DNA of 14,574 bases from JALZDI01 sp965653225 (GCA_965653225.1 CBFGZI010000097.1:1-14574), one strand, 5' to 3'; shown: positions 1 to 7,545, counted from the stretch's first letter. Notes: generated by a model from the letters alone, not told the origin. Program-made: numbers and translations.

Positions 1-86
1 GGTCCCAGCGGCTGCCGGACCAGTCGCTGCCGAACCGTGCCTGGCTGCGCACCAGGGGCTGCCGGACGGGCCGGGCCGGTGGGCGG

Positions 87-998
87 TCAGGGCGCCAGCC
101 GGGCGGTCACCATGCGGGCGACGGCGTTCATGTACGCCCGGAAGGGGTGGAAGGCCAGCGCCCGTCCGACCTCGGTGTGCTGCCCGTTGACCCACGCGTG
201 GGCGCCGGCGCAGACGTCGTGACCGCGTGAGGCGGTGAAGGTGTCCACGAAGCCCGCCCGGTTGGCGCGGGCGGCCTGGCGCAGCTCGGTGTTCAACCGC
301 TTCTCCACCCGGTCGGCGTACCGGTAGTCGCCGGTGGCGAACGGCAGCAGGTTCGGGCAGGTGCCGCGCGCCGGCGCGATACGCGGGTAGCCGATGACCA
401 GCACCTGCGCCTGCGGCGCCCGTGCCCGGATCGTCGCGACCGCCCGGTCCAGGCGGGACCCGGTGCGGGCCAGCGCGGCGAGCAGCCGGTCGCCGTTGGG
501 CCCGCGGAAGTGGGCCCGGCACGGCGCGCCGCCGGGGTCGAGGGCCCGCACTGCCGGGCACACGGTGACCAGGCGCCGGTAGACGCCGAAGTCGTTGCCG
601 CCGATGCCGAGCGTGACCAGGTCGGTGGCCCGCGTCAACGCGGCCAGCTGGGGCGCCACGAGCGCGAAGCCGGTCGCCTGCGGGTGGCGCAGGTTGGTGG
701 TGTCCGCGCCGCTACAGCTCACGTCGACCACCGACCGCACGCCGGGTCTTGCGCCGACGAGCGCGGGGTAGTCGTGGGTGGACCGGACGCAGCCGAGCGC
801 AGGCTCGACCTGCGGGATGAGCGGGCCGGCGGTGAAGGAGTCACCGAGCGCGACGTACCGGACGACGGCGGCCGCCACCGGCGGAGCGGCGCTGGCGCGA
901 CCCGGGACGTGGGTCGGTGCGACCGCCAGTGCGGCGGCGGTGGCCAGCGTCACCGTCACCACGGCCACCACGGTGACGACGCGCGCGAGGATCGTCAT
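87..998 (-). CDS. Secreted SGNH/GDSL-family esterase or lipase
   Basis: The 303-residue protein is predicted to be exported and to hydrolyse ester bonds; its substrate is unknown. A hydrophobic N-terminus (about residues 5-28) followed by an A-S-A site near residue 37 looks like a Sec signal peptide. The SGNH blocks are visible: GDSFTAG at 52-58 with nucleophile Ser54, the oxyanion Gly near 97 (SCSGAD), GGND at 133-136 with Asn135, and a C-terminal F-H-P with likely catalytic His284. Six cysteines (70, 95, 147, 160, 214, 263) suit three disulfides, as in secreted actinobacterial esterases of the Streptomyces scabies esterase type; that group can work with a Ser-His dyad, and no Asp is obvious just before His284. 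The gene diverges from ribF. No convincing Shine-Dalgarno precedes the ATG at 998, so the start is set by the signal peptide. Confidence 0.9.
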   Translation of the reverse strand: MTILARVVTVVAVVTVTLATAAALAVAPTHVPGRASAAPPVAAAVVRYVALGDSFTAGPLIPQVEPALGCVRSTHDYPALVGARPGVRSVVDVSCSGADTTNLRHPQATGFALVAPQLAALTRATDLVTLGIGGNDFGVYRRLVTVCPAVRALDPGGAPCRAHFRGPNGDRLLAALARTGSRLDRAVATIRARAPQAQVLVIGYPRIAPARGTCPNLLPFATGDYRYADRVEKRLNTELRQAARANRAGFVDTFTASRGHDVCAGAHAWVNGQHTEVGRALAFHPFRAYMNAVARMVTARLAP

Positions 999-1100
999 CG
1001 TGCCGTCGCCGGCTCGTCACCGGTCACCGTTGCTTCCCTCCCTGCCCCCCGCCCCCTGTCTCCAAGGTACGTGCCGTCACCGGTTCGGATAAGGGCCGGA

Positions 1101-1106
1101 TAGGGT
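1101..1106 (+). promoter_or_regulatory. Putative -10 box of ribF (leaderless layout)
   Basis: TAGGGT fits the actinobacterial TAnnnT -10 pattern and lies 6 bases before the ribF ATG, so transcription would begin at or next to the start codon. There is no Shine-Dalgarno in front of the gene. No good -35 hexamer is visible. A 10-bp direct repeat, CGTCACCGGT, occurs at 1015-1024 and 1075-1084 in the ribF/esterase divergent region; its role is unknown. Confidence 0.5.
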
Positions 1107-1112
1107 CGCGCC

Positions 1113-2111
1113 ATGCGTGTGTGGCGTTCGCTGGAGGACCTACCGGGCGACCTCACCCGTACGGTCGTCACGATCGGCAACTTCGACGGCGTCCACCTCG
1201 GGCACCGGCACGTGATCGACCGGGCCTGCGAGGTGGCGGCCCGGGAGGCGGCCGACGCGCCCGGTACCGGCGGGCAGCGGTCCGGAGACGGCCACGATGC
1301 CGCGCTGCCGGTGGTGGCGGTGACCTTCGACCCGCACCCGTTCGCGGTGCTGCGGCCGGAGCACGCGCCCACCCTGCTGACGACCATCGAGCGGCGGGTC
1401 GAGCTGCTGGGCGAGGCCGGCGTCGACGACGTGCTGGTGATGCCGTTCAGCCGCGAGATCGCGGCCTGGTCGCCGGAGGACTTCGTCGACCGCATCCTCG
1501 TCGACACCCTGCACGCGGCCGCGGTGGTGGTCGGGTCGAACTTCCGCTTCGGCCACCGCGCCGCCGGGGACGTGGCGGCCCTGGAGCGGCTGGGCGCCGA
1601 ACGTGGTTTCGAGGCGGTCGGTGTCGACCTCGAGGGTGGTCCGCAGGCCTGGTCGTCCACCTATATCCGCACCTGCGTGGCCGCCGGCGACGTCGAGGGC
1701 GCCACCGAGGCGCTCGGCCGGCTGTTCTCCGTGCGGGGCGTGGTGGTCGAAGGCGACCACCGCGGTCACGAGCTGGGCTATCCCACCGCCAACGTCCCGA
1801 CCATCGCGATGGCCGCGCCGCTCGACGGCGTCTACGCCGGCTGGCTGCGCCGCCTGGACGAGCCCGGCTCGGACCTCATGCCGGCGGCGATCAGCGTGGG
1901 CACCAACCCGACCTTCGAGGGCACCGAGCGGCGGGTGGAGTCCTACGTGCTCGACCGCGACGACCTCGAGCTGTACGGCGTCGAGGTCGAGGTGTCGTTC
2001 GTCCAGCGGCTGCGCGGCATGGAGCGCTACGACTCCATCGACGAGCTGCTCGCGCAGATGGCCAAGGACGTCGAGCGCGCACACGACGTGCTCGGGGTGC
2101 CCGCGCCGTGA
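1113..2111 (+). CDS. ribF: Bifunctional riboflavin kinase / FMN adenylyltransferase
   Basis: This cytoplasmic enzyme phosphorylates riboflavin to FMN and then adenylates FMN to FAD. The N-terminal nucleotidyltransferase half shows GNFDGVHLGH at 22-31, FDPHP at 72-76, SNFRFGHRAAGD at 142-153 and SSTYIR at 181-186. The C-terminal riboflavin kinase half (about 203-325) shows LGYPTAN at 221-227, SVGTNPTF at 261-268 and VESYVLD at 275-281, whose Glu276 is the expected catalytic base. At 332 residues it is slightly longer than typical, partly because of a Gly-rich insertion at about 49-66. The ATG at 1113 gives a complete N-terminus and follows a -10-like TAGGGT by 6 bases. The stop overlaps the GTG of the next gene by 4 bases, indicating translational coupling. 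Confidence 0.96.
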   Translation: MRVWRSLEDLPGDLTRTVVTIGNFDGVHLGHRHVIDRACEVAAREAADAPGTGGQRSGDGHDAALPVVAVTFDPHPFAVLRPEHAPTLLTTIERRVELLGEAGVDDVLVMPFSREIAAWSPEDFVDRILVDTLHAAAVVVGSNFRFGHRAAGDVAALERLGAERGFEAVGVDLEGGPQAWSSTYIRTCVAAGDVEGATEALGRLFSVRGVVVEGDHRGHELGYPTANVPTIAMAAPLDGVYAGWLRRLDEPGSDLMPAAISVGTNPTFEGTERRVESYVLDRDDLELYGVEVEVSFVQRLRGMERYDSIDELLAQMAKDVERAHDVLGVPAP

Positions 2112-3145
2112 CCCGCGCCGCGAGCGGCGACCCGGTCAAGGCGACCGAGAAGTGGTTCTACGCGCACGGCCTGCCGTACTTCGTGGAGGCCGAGGAGCGT
2201 GAGGTCGACGAGGCGCTCGGCCGAGGCCGACTGTCCACCGTGGCCGGCGTGGCGGTGCTGCTGGCCGCGGCGGCGGGCGTGGGCGTGGGCCTGTGGGCCG
2301 GTGAGGTGTCCACGGGCGTGCTCGCCGCGATGGTCGCGTTCGGCGCCGTGCTGGCGGGCTACGCGGTGGTCGAGCTGCGGATCTGGCCCATCCTGCGCTG
2401 GACCATGCGACGCACGCTGGGCAGCCTGCGGCTGCTCTTCCCGCTCGTGACCCGGGCGCTGCCGCTGCTGATGCTGTTCATCACGTTTCTGTTCATCAAC
2501 GCCGACGTGTGGCAGGTCACCGCGAACATGAAGCCCGCGCTGCTGTGGGTGGTCGTGCTGCTGTTCAGCGGGCTCGCCGTGGTGTTCCTCCTCGTGCAGC
2601 TGCCCGAGGAGGTAGACCGGGTCAGCCAGGACCGCAGCGACGAACACCTGCGCGAGCGCGTCCGCGGCAGCCCGCTCGCGCAGGCGACCGAGGGGATCGA
2701 GGCCGCCGAGGTCGACCAGCGGCCCGTACGCGGCCTGCAGCGGGCCAACCTGCTGCTGGTGCTGCTGGTCGCGCAGGTCACCCAGGTCCTGGTGCTGTCG
2801 CTGGCGGTGTTCGCGTTCTTCATCCTGTTCGGCGCGCTGACGATCACGCCGAAGGTGGTCAACACGTGGCTGGGCCACGGACCAACCCCGCTCGGCGCCA
2901 GCTGGCTCGGCAGCCTCGAGCTGCTGCAGGTCTCGGTGTTCCTGGCCGCCTTCTCGGGCCTGTACTTCACCGTCGCCGCGGTGACCGACCAGCTCTACCG
3001 GGAGCAGTTCTTCACCAACGTCTCCGACGAGCTCGAGCGGGCGGTGAGCGTACGCGCGGTCTACCTCGCGCTGCGGGGCCGCCGCGCGGCGCAGGAGCGT
3101 GGCGGACCAGCCGCCCCGGCTGGCCCGTCTGACTGGCCCGTCTGA
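2108..3145 (+). CDS. Six-helix integral membrane protein of unknown function
   Basis: This 345-residue protein matches no family I can name. Hydrophobic segments lie at about 44-64, 70-90, 117-135, 144-164, 213-246 (long, possibly bent) and 270-293, giving roughly six membrane helices. A charged loop at 165-212 is rich in Asp, Glu and Arg, and the tail is basic. The soluble N-terminus contains EKWFYAHGLPYFVE (14-27), which looks like a conserved motif rather than filler. The GTG at 2108 overlaps the ribF stop by 4 bases, which fixes the start; the open frame continues upstream across ribF, but that part has the composition of a shadow frame. The gene ends inside a 13-bp tandem repeat, so its last residues (PSDWPV) are encoded by repeat DNA. 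Coupling to ribF suggests co-expression, but nothing in the sequence links it to flavins. Confidence 0.8.
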   Translation: MTRAASGDPVKATEKWFYAHGLPYFVEAEEREVDEALGRGRLSTVAGVAVLLAAAAGVGVGLWAGEVSTGVLAAMVAFGAVLAGYAVVELRIWPILRWTMRRTLGSLRLLFPLVTRALPLLMLFITFLFINADVWQVTANMKPALLWVVVLLFSGLAVVFLLVQLPEEVDRVSQDRSDEHLRERVRGSPLAQATEGIEAAEVDQRPVRGLQRANLLLVLLVAQVTQVLVLSLAVFAFFILFGALTITPKVVNTWLGHGPTPLGASWLGSLELLQVSVFLAAFSGLYFTVAAVTDQLYREQFFTNVSDELERAVSVRAVYLALRGRRAAQERGGPAAPAGPSDWPV

Positions 3146-3158
3146 CTGGCCCGTCTGA
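3120..3158 (+). repeat. Three tandem copies of a 13-bp unit at a gene end
   Basis: CTGGCCCGTCTGA occurs three times in perfect tandem at 3120-3132, 3133-3145 and 3146-3158, followed by the start of a fourth unit (CTGGG). The in-frame TGA of the membrane protein is the TGA of the second unit. Since 13 is not a multiple of three, each unit is read in a different frame. The stop is kept with two or more units, while reduction to one unit would extend the protein. Confidence 0.95.
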
Positions 3159-3213
3159 CTGGGCTTACCGGCGCTGACCTGGGCCGATGCGGGCTGACCC
3201 GGCACGGCCTCGA

Positions 3214-3244
3214 TTGGGGAGAACGCCTCCGGCGCTGCTAGCCT
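3214..3244 (+). promoter_or_regulatory. Putative rpsO promoter
   Basis: A TAGCCT -10 box at 3239-3244 fits TAnnnT. A TTGGGG at 3214-3219, 19 bases upstream, is a modest -35 candidate with a long spacer. Transcription would begin near 3251, leaving a leader of about 83 bases. That leader holds a short hairpin, GCCGT-gta-ACGGC (3252-3264), and a second possible stem pairing CCGGG (3281-3285) with CCCGG (3295-3299), before the GGAAGGAG ribosome site at 3321-3328. Confidence 0.45.
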
Positions 3245-3333
3245 GTACGACGCCGTGTAACGGCCGCGGAGCCACAGTGCCCGGGTGAACAGGCCCCGGC
3301 GCGCCGCGCAGCGGACCCCCGGAAGGAGATCGC

Positions 3334-3603
3334 GTGTCAATCGACGCTGCGAAGAAGAAGGAGATCATCTCCGACTACGCCACCACCGACGGTGACACCG
3401 GCTCGCCGGAGGTCCAGGTGGCGCTGCTCACGCACCGCATCAAGAACCTCACCGAGCACCTCAAGACGCACAAACACGACCACCACACCCGCCGCGGCCT
3501 GCTGCTGCTGGTGGGCCAGCGTCGGCGGCTGCTCAACTACCTGCAGAAGAACGACATCAACCGCTACCGCTCGCTGGTCGAGCGGCTCGGCCTTCGCCGA
3601 TGA
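3334..3603 (+). CDS. rpsO: 30S ribosomal protein S15
   Basis: S15 binds the central domain of 16S rRNA early in small-subunit assembly. The 89-residue length is standard. The S15 signature is intact: TGSPEVQVALLT at about 22-33, then HDHHTRRGLLLLVGQRRRLL, which carries the conserved K-x-D-H-H and R-G-L-L positions. The GTG at 3334 is preceded by a strong GGAAGGAG (3321-3328) at normal spacing and gives M-S-I-D-A, a typical actinobacterial start. The gene has its own promoter candidate and a perfect 13-bp hairpin just after the stop, so read-through into pnp should be limited. S15 represses its own translation through leader RNA in several bacteria; whether it does so here cannot be read from this leader with confidence. 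Confidence 0.98.
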   Translation: MSIDAAKKKEIISDYATTDGDTGSPEVQVALLTHRIKNLTEHLKTHKHDHHTRRGLLLLVGQRRRLLNYLQKNDINRYRSLVERLGLRR

Positions 3604-3611
3604 CCTCACAG

Positions 3612-3642
3612 GAGCGGCCACCCGGCCATCGGGTGGCCGCTC
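3612..3642 (+). terminator. Hairpin terminator after rpsO
   Basis: GAGCGGCCACCCG (3612-3624) pairs perfectly with CGGGTGGCCGCTC (3630-3642) around a 5-base loop (GCCAT), giving a 13-bp stem 8 bases after the rpsO stop. Only TTG follows instead of a U-tract. Such hairpins are common terminators in high-GC actinobacteria and can also act as processing or 3'-stability elements. The stem could slow 3' exonucleases, including PNPase encoded just downstream. Confidence 0.8.
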
Positions 3643-3645
3643 TTG

Positions 3646-3673
3646 CATAATGGCTGTCACATGAGGTGACAGC
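3646..3673 (+). promoter_or_regulatory. Candidate pnp promoter with overlapping 8-bp dyad
   Basis: CATAAT (3646-3651) is one base from the consensus -10 and lies just after the rpsO terminator. Directly downstream, GCTGTCAC (3653-3660) and GTGACAGC (3666-3673) form a perfect inverted repeat around ATGAG, which would cover the transcription start. It could be a repressor operator or the first hairpin of the pnp mRNA. No -35 hexamer can be recognised, because that position falls in the terminator stem. Confidence 0.4.
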
Positions 3674-3902
3674 ACCCACAGACAACTCCATAGCCCCACC
3701 CAGACCGGACGGGGCAGCGGACATAGCCGCTGCGAGGCCGTCGGTCCTCGGTAGTGGCCACCGGGACGCCGTACGCGGGCCCGTGGGCCTCGATCGAAGA
3801 CCGACCAGCGCCCCTGCCGCTCACCGCGGTGAGCCACTCGCAGTCGTCACGACGAGATGCGGCTATATCGCGGCTGCCCCGCGACACCAGAAAGGGGTAC
3901 CC
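3674..3902 (+). other. Rest of the pnp 5' leader, no gene
   Basis: Together with the terminator and dyad before it, this makes a 299-base gap between rpsO and pnp. I see no convincing protein: open frames crossing it lack ribosome sites. It contains a perfect 16-bp palindrome, GCTCACCG-CGGTGAGC, at 3819-3834, and ends with the pnp ribosome site AGAAAGGGG (3889-3896). In enterobacteria the pnp leader is cut by RNase III and pnp is autoregulated through it. A long structured leader fits a similar post-transcriptional role, but that is inference. Confidence 0.5.
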
Positions 3903-6125
3903 ATGCAGGGACCCGGTCCACACTCCGTCGAGACCGTCCTCGACAACGGTTCGCACGGAACCCGCACGGTCCGCTTCGAGACCGGCGGTCTCGCCCGCCA
4001 GGCCGCCGGCTCGGCCGTCGCCTACCTCGACGAGGAGACCATGCTGCTGTCGGCCACCACGGCCGGCAAGCACCCGAAGGAGCACTTCGACTTCTTCCCG
4101 CTCACCATCGACGTCGAGGAGCGGATGTACGCCGCCGGGCGGATTCCCGGTTCCTTCTTCCGCCGTGAGGGTCGCCCCTCCGAGGACGCCATCCTGACCT
4201 GCCGCCTGATCGACCGCCCGCTGCGCCCGACCTTCAAGAAGGGGCTGCGCAACGAGGTCCAGGTCGTCATCACCGTGCTCGCGCTGCACCCCGACGCCCC
4301 CTACGACGTGCTCGCGATCAACGCCGCGTCGCTGTCAACGCAGCTGTCGGGCCTGCCGTTCTCCGGCCCGGTCGGCGGCGTGCGCGTCGCCCTGATCGAC
4401 CAGCAGTGGGTGGCGTTCCCGACCCACAGCCAGATCGAGGACGCGACGTTCGACATGGTCGTCGCCGGCCGCTCCCTCGACGACGGCGACGTCGCGATCA
4501 TGATGGTCGAGGCGGAGTCCACCGAGACCACCTGGGAGCTCGTGCGTGGCGGCCGCCAGGCCCCGACCGAGGAGATCGTCGCCGAGGGCCTCGAGGCCGC
4601 CAAGCCGTTCATCAAGCAGCTGTGCGAGGCCCAGCGTGAGCTGGCCGACAAGGCGGCCAAGCCGGTGCAGGAGTTCCCCGTCTTCCCCGAGTACGAGGAC
4701 GACGCCTACGCCGCCATCGACAACGCCGTGCGCGAGGAGCTCGCGCAGGCGCTCACCATCGGCGGCAAGGCCGAGCGCGAGACTCGCCTCGACGAGATCA
4801 AGGCGACCGCCCTCGACAAGGTCGGCGCCGACTTCGAGGGCCGTGAGAAGGAGCTCGGCGCGGCGTTCCGCTCGCTGACCAAGTCGCTGGTGCGTGAGCG
4901 CGTCCTGCGCGAGAAGGTCCGCATCGACGGGCGCGGGCTCACCGACATCCGGACCCTCTCCGCCGAGGTCGGTCTTGTCCCGCGCGTGCACGGGTCGGCG
5001 CTGTTCGAGCGCGGGGAGACGCAGATCCTGGGCGTCACCACGCTGAACATGCTCTCGCTGGAGCAGAAGCTCGACACGCTTTCCCCGGAGAAGTCGCGCC
5101 GCTACATGCACAACTACAACTTCCCGCCGTACTCCACCGGTGAGACCGGCCGCGTGGGTTCACCCAAGCGGCGCGAGATCGGCCACGGTGCGCTCGCCGG
5201 CCGCGCCCTCGTTCCGGTGCTGCCTCCGCGCGACGAGTTCCCCTACGCCATCCGCCAGGTGTCGGAGGCGCTCGGCTCCAACGGCTCGACCTCGATGGGG
5301 TCGGTGTGCGCGTCCACCATGGCGCTGTTCAACGCCGGTGTGCCGCTGCGCGCGCCGGTCGGGGGCATCGCGATGGGCCTGATCAGCGGTGAGGTCGACG
5401 GCAAGACGGAGTACGTCACACTCACCGACATCCTCGGCGCCGAGGACGCCTTCGGCGACATGGACTTCAAGGTCGCCGGCACGCGTGAGTTCGTCACCGC
5501 GCTGCAGCTCGACACCAAGCTCGACGGCATCCCGGCCTCGGTCTTGGCCGCTGCGCTGAAGCAGGCCCGCGACGCGCGCATGACGATCCTCGATGTCATG
5601 CAGGAGGCCATCGACGGTCCCGACGAGATGGCACCGACCGCGCCTCGGATCATCACCATCAAGGTGCCGGTCGACAAGAGCGGTGAGGTCATCGGCCCCA
5701 AGGGCAAGGTGATCAACCAGATGCAGGAGGACACCGGCGCCCAGATCTCGATCGAGGACGACGGCACGATCTACATCGGCGCCGACAACGGCGAGGCCGC
5801 CGAGGCCGCCCGGTCGATGATCAACGCGATCGCCAACCCGACGATGCCGGAGGTGGGCGAGCGCTACCTGGGCACGGTCGTCAAGACGACCAACTTCGGT
5901 GCGTTCGTCTCGCTGCTTCCGGGCAAGGACGGCCTGCTGCACATCTCCAAGCTGCGGGCCCTGGCCGGCGGCAGGCGGGTCGAGAGCGTCGACGACGTGC
6001 TCTCGGTCGGCCAGAAGCTGCAGGTCGAGATCTCCGACATCGACGACCGCGGCAAGCTGTCGCTGGTCCCGATCGTCGACGAGGACTCGGCCTCCGACGA
6101 GAGCGGAGCCGACACCGACGCGTGA
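3903..6125 (+). CDS. pnp: Polynucleotide phosphorylase (PNPase)
   Basis: This trimeric 3'-to-5' exoribonuclease uses phosphate to degrade RNA and can run in reverse to add tails. Residues about 15-150 form the first RNase PH domain (FFRREGRPSEDAILTCRLID at 85-104), followed by an all-helical linker (about 230-335). The second, catalytic RNase PH domain spans about 340-565 and includes NGSTSMGSVCAS (460-471) and the metal-binding DILGAEDAFGDMDFKVAGT (509-527). A KH domain with IGPKGKVI (597-604) and an S1 domain (about 652-722, NFGAFVSLLPGKDGLLHIS) follow. The acidic tail is short. At 740 residues the length is normal for actinobacteria. The ATG at 3903 is chosen because AGAAAGGGG lies 6 bases upstream; the frame is open further up but without a ribosome site. 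The stop overlaps the M16 peptidase start by 4 bases. Confidence 0.98.
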   Translation: MQGPGPHSVETVLDNGSHGTRTVRFETGGLARQAAGSAVAYLDEETMLLSATTAGKHPKEHFDFFPLTIDVEERMYAAGRIPGSFFRREGRPSEDAILTCRLIDRPLRPTFKKGLRNEVQVVITVLALHPDAPYDVLAINAASLSTQLSGLPFSGPVGGVRVALIDQQWVAFPTHSQIEDATFDMVVAGRSLDDGDVAIMMVEAESTETTWELVRGGRQAPTEEIVAEGLEAAKPFIKQLCEAQRELADKAAKPVQEFPVFPEYEDDAYAAIDNAVREELAQALTIGGKAERETRLDEIKATALDKVGADFEGREKELGAAFRSLTKSLVRERVLREKVRIDGRGLTDIRTLSAEVGLVPRVHGSALFERGETQILGVTTLNMLSLEQKLDTLSPEKSRRYMHNYNFPPYSTGETGRVGSPKRREIGHGALAGRALVPVLPPRDEFPYAIRQVSEALGSNGSTSMGSVCASTMALFNAGVPLRAPVGGIAMGLISGEVDGKTEYVTLTDILGAEDAFGDMDFKVAGTREFVTALQLDTKLDGIPASVLAAALKQARDARMTILDVMQEAIDGPDEMAPTAPRIITIKVPVDKSGEVIGPKGKVINQMQEDTGAQISIEDDGTIYIGADNGEAAEAARSMINAIANPTMPEVGERYLGTVVKTTNFGAFVSLLPGKDGLLHISKLRALAGGRRVESVDDVLSVGQKLQVEISDIDDRGKLSLVPIVDEDSASDESGADTDA

Positions 6126-7480
6126 GCCGTTTCCTCCCGGCCGTAGAACAGAAGCCCGGAACCACGCGCACGCTGCTGGTCGAGCGCAACGGCAGCGACG
6201 TCCTGTCGCGGGTGCGCCGCACCGTGCTGCCCGGCGGCCTGCGCGTGGTGACCGAGGCGATGCCCGGCGTACGGTCGGCGACCCTCGGGTTCTGGCTGGG
6301 AGTCGGCTCGCGTGACGAGACGCCCACGCTGTCCGGCGCGTCGCACTTCCTCGAGCACCTGCTGTTCAAGGGGACGCGGCGGCGCACCGCGCTGGACATC
6401 TCGACCGCGCTGGACGCCGTCGGCGGTGAGCTCAACGCGTTCACCAGCAAGGAGTACACCTGCTACCACGCGCGGGTCATCGACCAGGACCTGCCGATGG
6501 CGCTCGACGTCGTGGCCGACATGGTGTCGTCGTCGCTGCTGGCGGCCGCCGAGGTGGAGGCCGAGCGCGACGTCATCCTCGACGAGATCGCCATGCACGA
6601 CGACGATCCCGACGACGTGGTGCACAACCTGTTCCAGGAACGGCTGTGGGAGGGCACGCCGCTCGGCCGGCCGGTGATCGGCTCCGCGGAGTCGATCGCG
6701 TCGCTGAACCGGCGGCAGGTGTGGGGCTACTACCGGCGGCGCTACCGCGCCGGCAACACGGTGGTGGCGGTCGCGGGCAACATCGACCACGCGAAGGTGG
6801 TGCGCCACGTACGGCGGGCGCTGCAGCACTCCGACTTCCTCAGCGACGCCGACGCGCAGCCGCGGCCGTTGCGTCCGAACGGCCGGGTGCCTACCACCGC
6901 GGGCACGGTGGTGCGCCGGCGCAGCACGGAGCAGGCGACGTTCGTGCTCGGCGTACCGGCGATACCGCGCAACGACCTGCGGCGCTACGCGCTCGGCGTG
7001 CTCAACGCCGTCGTCGGCGGCGGGCCCTCCAGCCGGCTGTTCCAGGAGGTGCGCGAGCGGCGCGGGCTGGCGTACTCCGTCTACTCCTACATCGGCCACT
7101 ATGCCGACACCGGGATGTTCGGCGTCGGAGCCGGGTGCCTGCCCGACAAGGTCGACACGGTCCTGGAGATCTGCCGGGAGGAGCTGGCGCGGGTCGCCGA
7201 GCACGGCGTCACCAAGGAGGAGCTCGACCTCGGCAAGGGCCAGGTCAAGGGCACCGCGGTGCTGGGCCTGGAGGACAGCGGAGCCCGGATGGCTCGGGTC
7301 GCCAAGGCCGAGCTGCTGCACGGCGAGCTGGTCGGGCTGGACGAGCTGCTGCAGCGGGTCGACGCGGTGAGCATCGACGACGTGCGCGCACTGGCCGCCG
7401 GGCTGCTCGGCGCCGACCCGACGCTGGCGGTGGTGGGCCCGTTCGACGACCCGTCCCGGTTCCAGCGGGTCGTCGCCTGA
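6122..7480 (+). CDS. M16-family (pitrilysin-like) zinc peptidase
   Basis: This 452-residue protein belongs to the M16 family, like mitochondrial processing peptidase beta and Bacillus YmxG/MlpA. The inverted zinc motif HFLEH is at 75-79 (His75, Glu78, His79), and the third ligand is probably Glu155 in ERDVILDEI, at the family's usual distance. The C-terminal half has the expected second-domain motif around residues 302-320 (PSSRLFQEVRERRGLAYSV). It lacks a signal peptide, so it is presumably cytoplasmic. The GTG at 6122 overlaps the pnp stop by 4 bases, and the pnp-M16 pairing is common in Gram-positive genomes. It likely depends on pnp transcription. Its physiological substrate is not known from sequence. 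Confidence 0.93.
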   Translation: MSRFLPAVEQKPGTTRTLLVERNGSDVLSRVRRTVLPGGLRVVTEAMPGVRSATLGFWLGVGSRDETPTLSGASHFLEHLLFKGTRRRTALDISTALDAVGGELNAFTSKEYTCYHARVIDQDLPMALDVVADMVSSSLLAAAEVEAERDVILDEIAMHDDDPDDVVHNLFQERLWEGTPLGRPVIGSAESIASLNRRQVWGYYRRRYRAGNTVVAVAGNIDHAKVVRHVRRALQHSDFLSDADAQPRPLRPNGRVPTTAGTVVRRRSTEQATFVLGVPAIPRNDLRRYALGVLNAVVGGGPSSRLFQEVRERRGLAYSVYSYIGHYADTGMFGVGAGCLPDKVDTVLEICREELARVAEHGVTKEELDLGKGQVKGTAVLGLEDSGARMARVAKAELLHGELVGLDELLQRVDAVSIDDVRALAAGLLGADPTLAVVGPFDDPSRFQRVVA

Positions 7481-7495
7481 CCGAGCCGGTCCCGA

Positions 7496-7545
7496 GTCGC
7501 GTGTCATGACCTGCGCACCACGTGTCCACGGACATGACACGCGAC
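7496..7545. promoter_or_regulatory. 13-bp perfect inverted repeat before the nucleosidase gene
   Basis: GTCGCGTGTCATG (7496-7508) and CATGACACGCGAC (7533-7545) are perfect inverted copies separated by 24 bases. The element starts 16 bases after the M16 stop, and its right arm reaches the -35 position of the nucleosidase promoter (-10 TAGGCT at 7563-7568). It could terminate pnp-M16 transcription or act as an operator. The right arm has no T-tract, and the long central loop favours a protein-binding role slightly. Confidence 0.6.

Noticed and set aside
1..86. Terminator or gene fragment at the left edge
   Set aside because: Only a 5-bp stem (CCTGG / CCAGG at 39-55) and an 11-bp direct repeat GGCTGCCGGAC (10-20, 57-67) are visible. 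That is too weak to call a terminator, and no coding signal is convincing.
1121..2107. Upstream extension of the membrane protein frame across ribF
   Set aside because: The extension is Arg/Gly/Ala-rich and out of frame with ribF. The GTG at 2108 with a 4-base overlap gives a sensible start.
2027..3340. 437-codon minus-strand open frame opposite the membrane protein and rpsO leader
   Set aside because: It spans several unrelated features and has the Gln/His/Arg-rich composition of an antisense shadow.
3666..3902. N-terminal extension of pnp to the GTG at 3666
   Set aside because: The extra 79 residues do not resemble PNPase, and the GTG lies in a hairpin arm. A good ribosome site precedes the ATG at 3903.
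5864..7540. 558-codon minus-strand open frame opposite the M16 peptidase gene
   Set aside because: It is a high-GC shadow of a clear M16 gene. The translation is rich in Arg, His, Gln and Val with no domain, and it has no ribosome site.
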